Assembly (NCBI GenBank): GCA_900554675.1
Contig: USIM01000066.1
Coordinates: forward strand, 1 to 5,496
Reading direction: 5' to 3'
Source of the DNA: an uncultured Sutterella sp.
GTDB taxonomy: Bacteria > Pseudomonadota > Gammaproteobacteria > Burkholderiales > Burkholderiaceae_F
Length of the DNA stretch: 5,496 nucleotides
Position numbers and translations under genes: made by a program. Shown here piece after piece: positions 1 through 5,496 of this stretch (within the stretch, counting starts at the first letter, position 1; each line of letters starts with the position of its first letter). The notes under the pieces were generated by a model that worked only from the letters and a program-made list of their open reading frames with translations, was not told where the DNA came from and made no database searches.

Positions 1-490
1 TCATGCGAGCGGGCAATTGATTCTTAAAAGCGATTCTGACTTCGCTAAAGGGCGAATTATCATCCTTAGGGGTTGCTAATAACCAATGCATCCCTTCACT
101 ATCGGGAAGCTCTTTTACCGCAAAGTCTTTTGAGAAATTGTTGTTCCCGAAAAGAATGGATGCGGGCGTTGCCGGTAGCGCCTGCGTGAGTGTTTTAACG
201 GTCACCTGAGCCATCTCAACGTCATAGAGCCATAAGGTCTTACCGTCACTCATCATCAATTCTTCAAAAGGCGCATCGTAGTGCCAGCTAAAGCAGCCCG
301 GACGTAAGAATTTAAATTCTCCTTGACCGGCGCCAGAGGCATCTTCCCCTTTTTCCGTAAGAACTTTTTGGCTAAACGTCCCTGCGGCACTTGAGGTGTT
401 TTTCAAAAAAGCCTGCAAGTCGTCCAAGGCCCCAGCCATGGCAGACAACGAACAACCGGCTAAGAGTAAAGAGACTAAAAATTTACGCAC
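1..490 (-). CDS. lolA: Outer-membrane lipoprotein carrier protein LolA (3' end outside window)
   Basis: LolA is the soluble periplasmic chaperone that takes lipoproteins from the LolCDE transporter and hands them to LolB at the outer membrane. I translated 163 residues; the family is about 200 long, so roughly the last fifth lies beyond base 1. Residues 1-19 form a signal peptide (MRK, hydrophobic FLVSLLLAG, then AMA), and a cut after A19 aligns with the E. coli LolA cleavage site. The mature part shows LolA landmarks: DDLQAFL, GTFSQKV (37-43), GQGEFKFLRP (55-64, with the conserved RP), FSWHY, SDGKTLWLYD (81-90) and TPASILFG (108-115). The start is GTG at 490-488. It is the only start that keeps the signal peptide, an in-frame TAA lies directly upstream, and GGAG sits 6 bases before it. 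The gene abuts ftsK and is probably co-transcribed and translationally coupled with it. Oddity: an LAGC lipobox-like string at residues 10-13 lies inside the hydrophobic core. Confidence 0.93.
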   Translation of the reverse strand, partial: MRKFLVSLLLAGCSLSAMAGALDDLQAFLKNTSSAAGTFSQKVLTEKGEDASGAGQGEFKFLRPGCFSWHYDAPFEELMMSDGKTLWLYDVEMAQVTVKTLTQALPATPASILFGNNNFSKDFAVKELPDSEGMHWLLATPKDDNSPFSEVRIAFKNQLPARM

Positions 491-2908
491 TTAGAGCTCC
501 AATTGATCAGGGCGAGCGTTAATAGTTCGACGACCACTTGAGTCTGCAGCACTCACAATACCTTCGGCCTCTAACTCATCAACGATATTGGCTGCACGCG
601 GATAACCCACACCTAAACGGCGTTGCAAGAACGTCACCGAACACTTATTACTGTCGAGAATAATCTGTACAGCTTTATCAAAAAGCGCATCCCGAGCTCC
701 GCCCAAACTGCGACGACTTTCACCGCCTTCGCCTTCCTCATCTTCGTCAGTTACCAACACCTCAGTCACGTACTTGGGCTTTGCCATTTGACGCAAAGCC
801 GACGTAATGCGTTCCAACTCACCATCGGTCACAAAAGCCCCTTGGACACGTTCCAAAGATTGAAGGCTCGGCATCTTAAATAAGAAATCACCGTTACCCA
901 AAAGATTTTCTGCGCCCATTTGGTCCAAAATAATGCGACTATCTGAACCTGTCGCTACTTGGAAAGCAGCACGAGACGGGATATTGGTTCTCAAAAGGCC
1001 TGAGAGTACATCGGCACTAGGACGTTGCGTTGCCAAAATTAAATGAATACCAGCTGCACGCGCTTTTTGAGCCAAACGAATCAAAGAGTCTTCAACACCC
1101 TTTTTATCCACCATCAACAAGTCTGCCATTTCGTCAACCACAACGACGATGTATGGCAACTCTTCCAAGGGCATGTCTTCTTTCACATCCTTGAGATAGT
1201 GAGAGAGCATCGTCGTGCCGCTTGCGGCAAGTTCACGCACCTTTTGGTTATAGGTATCGATGTTTCGAACTTTCAACAAATGCGCCAAATGGTAGCGTCG
1301 ATCCATTTCTTTGACGCACCATTGAAGACTGTGTTTAGCCAAATTCATCTGATCAACCACCGGGCACAATAAGTGCGGAATATCCTCATACCAAGAAAAT
1401 TCCACTTTCTTCGGGTCAATCAATATCAAACGCAACTTCGAAGGTTCAAAGCGGTACAAAAGCGACAAAATCATGCTATTGACGCCCACGGATTTACCAG
1501 AACCCGTAGTACCTGCCACGAGTAAATGTGGCATCTTCGCCAAATCTTGAACAAACGGCTCGCCCGTAATGCACTTACCTAAGCACAAGGGTAAAGCGCC
1601 TTTAAAGCGAGCAAAGTCTTGAGAACCTAAAAGTTCAGAAAGTTTCACAATCTGACGCTTCGGGTTCGGCACTTCAAGTCCCATGTAAGGGGTATTAGGG
1701 ACCGTTTCCAAAACACGCACGGATTGAACACTCAAAACTCGCGCCAAGTCATTTTCTAAATTTTTAATCGCAGAACTCTTAACACCTTCGGCGGGTTCAA
1801 TTTCGTATCGCGTCACAACCGGCCCCGGATTGGCAGCTCTCACCGTGACTTTGACCCCGTAGCTTGCGAGCTTACTTTCAATCAAGTTACTCATAATGCT
1901 AAGCGATGTCTTGTCAATCGATGGTTCTGAATTAACAGCGGCATCAAAAAGTCGCAAATCCGGGCGAATCGGCGTAACTGAGTTTTCAAACAGGCTTTCT
2001 TGTTGCGATTGCAAAGCAACCGTACTTTGTTCAACCTTGGCTTGCGGTTTAATATCAATCGCCAGACCGGGTTGATCATCTTCTTTATCTTCAACCTTGT
2101 CTTCTTTCTTAAAAAATGGCAACGAAGACGTTATGGCTTCTTTCTTTTTTTCCGGTTCGTTGAAATCCGCCTTGACGATTTCTTCTCGACGATTATCACG
2201 CTTATAGAGTCGTTCTACACGCGCTCCCAACCCTTCAAAAACATTGAGCCAAGAAAATTCAAAGAAAATCGCCATGCCCCAAGCACCCAAAACGAGCATG
2301 ATCAAAGTCACACCAATCGCTCCCATATACGGAACAACTGCAGTCATCAAGGCTTGTCCTAAAATGCCCCCAGCCTCTCCCGGCAGACGCTCCGCATAAG
2401 GGTACAAACGCAACGCTTCTAGGGTTGTGCTGGCGCACAAAAGTAAAATCAAACCCGTTAAGTGATAGATACGACCAAAGGGCGTTTTGACATAGTGACT
2501 TGAAGCATAACGCCATGCCACCATTGCACCAACCCCAATGAGCCAATAGGCACTCCAACCAAAAACAAAAAGCGAAATATCAGAGAGGTAAGCACCAAAA
2601 CCGCCTACAAAGTTTTTGGCGTCAACCAAAGGAGCAGCATGCGTAAAAGAGGGATCTGCCGGAGAGTAAGAAACCAGCGACAACACATACAAAACGGTGA
2701 AAACGGCAAAAAACACCCCCATGAAAGGTGCAAGTTGAATCTTTGCCTTTTCTTTAGGAGTCTTAGGTGCCTCTAAATAAGCATTCTTAAGAACCAGTTC
2801 GTTTCCTGGTGTCACCAACTGACCTTCATTGACGGAACGCTTGCGTTTGGTAGGTGGTTTCAACAGGTTTTTTGAGGCTTTTTCTTTATTGAGGGCCGGT
2901 TTTTTCAT
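491..2908 (-). CDS. ftsK: DNA translocase FtsK (cell division / chromosome segregation)
   Basis: FtsK is a septum-located, membrane-anchored hexameric ATPase that pumps DNA toward dif and activates XerCD to resolve chromosome dimers. At 805 residues it is much shorter than E. coli FtsK (1329) because the linker is short. Residues 1-62 are a Lys-rich cytoplasmic tail. Four hydrophobic segments follow at about 63-82, 110-132, 147-167 and 184-216, with the family string SYSPADPSF at 80-88. A charged linker covers about 230-310. The motor domain has Walker A AGTTGSGKS (465-473), Walker B IVVVVDEMADL (587-597) and LATQRPS (625-631). An acidic stretch (about 721-730) leads to the winged-helix gamma domain (about 738-802). 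An in-frame TGA directly before the ATG fixes the earliest start. No convincing Shine-Dalgarno is visible in its A/T-rich leader. Oddity: in the gamma recognition helix the sequence is GYPRAANIVDELE, where most relatives have GYNRAARxxExxE. Confidence 0.97.
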   Translation of the reverse strand: MKKPALNKEKASKNLLKPPTKRKRSVNEGQLVTPGNELVLKNAYLEAPKTPKEKAKIQLAPFMGVFFAVFTVLYVLSLVSYSPADPSFTHAAPLVDAKNFVGGFGAYLSDISLFVFGWSAYWLIGVGAMVAWRYASSHYVKTPFGRIYHLTGLILLLCASTTLEALRLYPYAERLPGEAGGILGQALMTAVVPYMGAIGVTLIMLVLGAWGMAIFFEFSWLNVFEGLGARVERLYKRDNRREEIVKADFNEPEKKKEAITSSLPFFKKEDKVEDKEDDQPGLAIDIKPQAKVEQSTVALQSQQESLFENSVTPIRPDLRLFDAAVNSEPSIDKTSLSIMSNLIESKLASYGVKVTVRAANPGPVVTRYEIEPAEGVKSSAIKNLENDLARVLSVQSVRVLETVPNTPYMGLEVPNPKRQIVKLSELLGSQDFARFKGALPLCLGKCITGEPFVQDLAKMPHLLVAGTTGSGKSVGVNSMILSLLYRFEPSKLRLILIDPKKVEFSWYEDIPHLLCPVVDQMNLAKHSLQWCVKEMDRRYHLAHLLKVRNIDTYNQKVRELAASGTTMLSHYLKDVKEDMPLEELPYIVVVVDEMADLLMVDKKGVEDSLIRLAQKARAAGIHLILATQRPSADVLSGLLRTNIPSRAAFQVATGSDSRIILDQMGAENLLGNGDFLFKMPSLQSLERVQGAFVTDGELERITSALRQMAKPKYVTEVLVTDEDEEGEGGESRRSLGGARDALFDKAVQIILDSNKCSVTFLQRRLGVGYPRAANIVDELEAEGIVSAADSSGRRTINARPDQLEL
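497..500 (-). promoter_or_regulatory. Shine-Dalgarno for lolA inside the ftsK 3' end
   Basis: On the minus strand GGAG is followed by six bases (CTCTAA, including the ftsK stop) and then GTG. The site lies within the last codons of ftsK, so ribosomes ending on ftsK stop on top of the lolA initiation region. This supports the GTG start and suggests translational coupling. Confidence 0.75.
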
Positions 2909-4072
<1,164 letters not shown>

Positions 4073-4074
4073 AA

Positions 4075-4776
4075 ATGAGAAGTAAAGGTTTTGAGGCATT
4101 AAAGGGCATTAAAGCCCGTGCCTTTGAAGAAACAAAAGCACGCGAAGAGTCGGCTGAAGAAGCTGCCGCTCGTCGCGAGCAGGAAAAAATCAACAAGGAA
4201 GAGTTTGATGCCGAAATGCATCGTCTTGGCATGATCAAGACTGAAAAGCAAGACGATGCCGCGGATCTGTTCTCTAAAGAAATGCAACGTTTGGGCGTTA
4301 CGGAACTGGATCAGTCCAATAAAAAACATCCGGCCGCACGCATTAAAACGCGCAAGCCCATCACACCTGCGACCCGTGCTCATGTTGAGATGAAGTTGTC
4401 GGATAACTATGACGCCACATCCATGGACGATTGGGCCGATCGAGATTATGTCGCCGTAGGCTGCGGCGTTGACTTAGCCAGCAAACTCAAACGTGGTTTG
4501 TGGCCCGTTGGTGCACATTTGGATTTACACGGCTACACAATTGAAGAAGCTCGCTCGGCTTTGACGACGTTTATTATCGCTGCCCGTCAAGAAGGTATTC
4601 GTTGTGTTCGTGTTGTACATGGTAAAGGCATGAATAGCGATGAAGGCCCTGTTTTAAAAATGATGGTGCGTCGCTGGCTTCGCCAAATGAATGAAGTGCA
4701 AGCCTTTATCCAAGCCTTACCCGGTGAGGGCGGCTCTGGCGCTGTTCGTGTTTTATTAACGAAGAAAATTATTTAA
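4075..4776 (+). CDS. Smr-domain protein, probable endonuclease (SmrA/YdaL-like)
   Basis: The protein has 233 residues. The C-terminal part (about 147-231) is a Smr domain with both signature motifs: LDLHG (149-153) followed by EEAR, and VVHGKG (180-185). The end, RWLRQMNEVQAF then ALPGEGGSGAVRVLL, closely resembles E. coli SmrA (YdaL). Bacterial Smr proteins include SmrB, which cuts mRNA at collided ribosomes, and MutS2 C-terminal domains; retention of DLHG and HGKG suggests nuclease activity, but the substrate here is inference. The N-terminal half is a highly charged, probably helical or coiled-coil extension (about 7-57, rich in E, K, R and A), with no membrane segment. It contains two related units, FDAEMHRLGM (44-53) and FSKEMQRLGV (66-75), 22 residues apart. 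The second corresponds to the short motif before the linker in SmrA-type proteins. The start lies two bases after the trxB stop with only AAGAG as ribosome site, consistent with translational coupling. Confidence 0.9.
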   Translation: MRSKGFEALKGIKARAFEETKAREESAEEAAARREQEKINKEEFDAEMHRLGMIKTEKQDDAADLFSKEMQRLGVTELDQSNKKHPAARIKTRKPITPATRAHVEMKLSDNYDATSMDDWADRDYVAVGCGVDLASKLKRGLWPVGAHLDLHGYTIEEARSALTTFIIAARQEGIRCVRVVHGKGMNSDEGPVLKMMVRRWLRQMNEVQAFIQALPGEGGSGAVRVLLTKKII

Positions 4777-4789
4777 TGGGGAGATATTT

Positions 4790-5434
4790 ATGGATATCTT
4801 GGAATTGATGCAAACTCGCTATACGACCAAGCATTTTGATCAAGGACGACATGTGTCTGCCAAAGACATGGAAAAGCTTTTAGAAGTCCTTCGCTTGTGT
4901 CCCTCTTCCGTTAATTCACAGCCATGGCACTTTTATGTTGTGACGACGCCTGAAGGTCGCGAAAGAATTCGTCCTGCCATTAAGGACTTTAACGTCAACC
5001 GTTTGACGGCCTCTGACTTTATCTTTTTTGCCGTACCGGCCACGACAAGCTTGCCCTATTGGGAAGCGCTTTATGAAAAAGAAAAAGCCGACGGACGATA
5101 CAAAACATGGACTTCTGACGAACGTCCCGATGCGCTTCGCATGTCATACGCCAAAATGTTTGAAGAAAATCCTCAAGAATGGTTTAACTACGCCAGTAAC
5201 CAAACGTTCTTGGCAGCGGGTTGCTTAACCGTTGCAGCTGCAGAAATGGGCATTGACTCCACGCTCTTGGGGGGTATTGATTTTGATATGCTCGATGACC
5301 TTTTAGGTATCAAAGCCAAAAACCACCGTACGATTTTAGGTATTGCATTGGGTTATCGTGCAAGCAAAGACTCCAATGCTTCTCGCCCGAAATCCCGTTG
5401 GGAAAAAGAAGATATCATCCACTACATCCCTTAA
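4790..5434 (+). CDS. FMN-dependent nitroreductase family protein (NfsB-like)
   Basis: This is a predicted cytoplasmic NAD(P)H:FMN oxidoreductase of the nitroreductase family, usually homodimeric and able to reduce nitroaromatics and quinones. The 214-residue length matches E. coli NfsB (217), and the N-terminus (MDILELMQTRYTTKHFD) aligns with it. FMN-contact positions are visible: R10, T12 and K14; PSSVNSQPWHF (38-48); FNVNR (67-71); GIDSTLLGGID (154-164), which corresponds to the NfsB segment GLDAVPIEGFD; and RPKSRW (199-204), which binds FMN phosphate in relatives. Nothing essential seems missing. The ATG has a strong GGGGAG at 4778-4783, six bases upstream, and lies 13 bases after the smr stop, so it is the last gene of the trxB operon. 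The physiological substrate cannot be read from sequence; a dihydropteridine reductase or general quinone/nitro reductase role is equally possible, so I give no gene symbol. Confidence 0.92.
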   Translation: MDILELMQTRYTTKHFDQGRHVSAKDMEKLLEVLRLCPSSVNSQPWHFYVVTTPEGRERIRPAIKDFNVNRLTASDFIFFAVPATTSLPYWEALYEKEKADGRYKTWTSDERPDALRMSYAKMFEENPQEWFNYASNQTFLAAGCLTVAAAEMGIDSTLLGGIDFDMLDDLLGIKAKNHRTILGIALGYRASKDSNASRPKSRWEKEDIIHYIP

Positions 5435-5440
5435 TAGGGC

Positions 5441-5466
5441 AATGGGCGCTAACAGCGACCATTTTT
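5441..5466 (+). terminator. Rho-independent terminator 1 of the trxB operon
   Basis: A hairpin starts seven bases after the nitroreductase stop. AATGG-G-CGCT (5441-5450) pairs with AGCG-A-CCATT (5454-5463) around the loop AAC: nine Watson-Crick pairs and one internal G/A mismatch. The T-run at 5462-5466 follows and partly overlaps the stem base. Position and shape fit an intrinsic terminator for the plus-strand operon; there is no T-tract on the other side, so it looks unidirectional. Confidence 0.75.
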
Positions 5467-5470
5467 CATT

Positions 5471-5496
5471 AAAAGAGGCGATTTACACCTCTTTTT
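5471..5496 (+). terminator. Second, possibly bidirectional, Rho-independent terminator
   Basis: AAAAGAGG (5471-5478) pairs perfectly with CCTCTTTT (5488-5495) around a nine-base loop, ending in TTTTT at the window edge. The A-tract and T-tract on either side would let it work in both directions, so a convergent gene may lie just beyond the window. It backs up the first hairpin four bases upstream. Confidence 0.75.

Noticed and set aside
720..760. Acidic Asp/Glu/Gly run in FtsK as a possible insertion or frameshift
   Set aside because: The frame is continuous and the run lies in the variable linker between the motor and the gamma domain, where such stretches are common.
2000..2362. 120-codon plus-strand open frame opposite ftsK (also 1043-1372 and 623-883)
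   Set aside because: They lie antisense to well-conserved ftsK coding sequence, have no ribosome sites and give F/H/R/N-rich translations of the kind expected from reverse-frame shadows.

Overview
The window looks like an ordinary chromosomal housekeeping segment of a betaproteobacterium with a moderate-to-low GC content for that group (high 40s percent by eye; not computed). The TrxB and Smr proteins read like proteobacterial versions. The arrangement ftsK-lolA diverging from trxB-smr is, as I recall it, typical of Burkholderiales-type Betaproteobacteria. A gut Sutterella/Parasutterella-like lineage would fit the base composition, but that is inference; the sequence alone does not fix the genus.

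Left half, minus strand: ftsK (491-2908) encodes an 805-residue DNA translocase for division and chromosome segregation. It is followed with no gap by lolA (490 to beyond base 1), the periplasmic carrier that moves lipoproteins to the outer membrane. lolA starts at a GTG directly after the ftsK TAA, in the same reading frame, with a good Shine-Dalgarno inside the last ftsK codons. The lolA 3' end lies outside the window.

Middle: a 207-base AT-rich divergent intergenic region (2909-3115) must hold the promoters of both transcription units. I see only weak promoter-like hexamers there.

Right half, plus strand: trxB (3116-4072, thioredoxin reductase), a Smr-domain protein (4075-4776) and an NfsB-like FMN nitroreductase (4790-5434) are packed with gaps of 2 and 13 bases, so they probably form one operon. 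It ends in two consecutive hairpin/T-tract terminators (5441-5466 and 5471-5496). The operon joins thiol redox, probable RNA/ribosome-linked endonuclease activity and flavin-dependent reduction, which may suggest a stress-related theme.

I found no mobile element, CRISPR array, tRNA or rRNA, and no strong sign of a new multi-gene system. The observations most worth a second look are non-consensus residues at all three expected DNA-contact positions of the FtsK gamma-domain recognition helix, a duplicated 22-residue motif unit in the Smr protein's N-terminal extension, and the same-frame, zero-gap ftsK/lolA junction.
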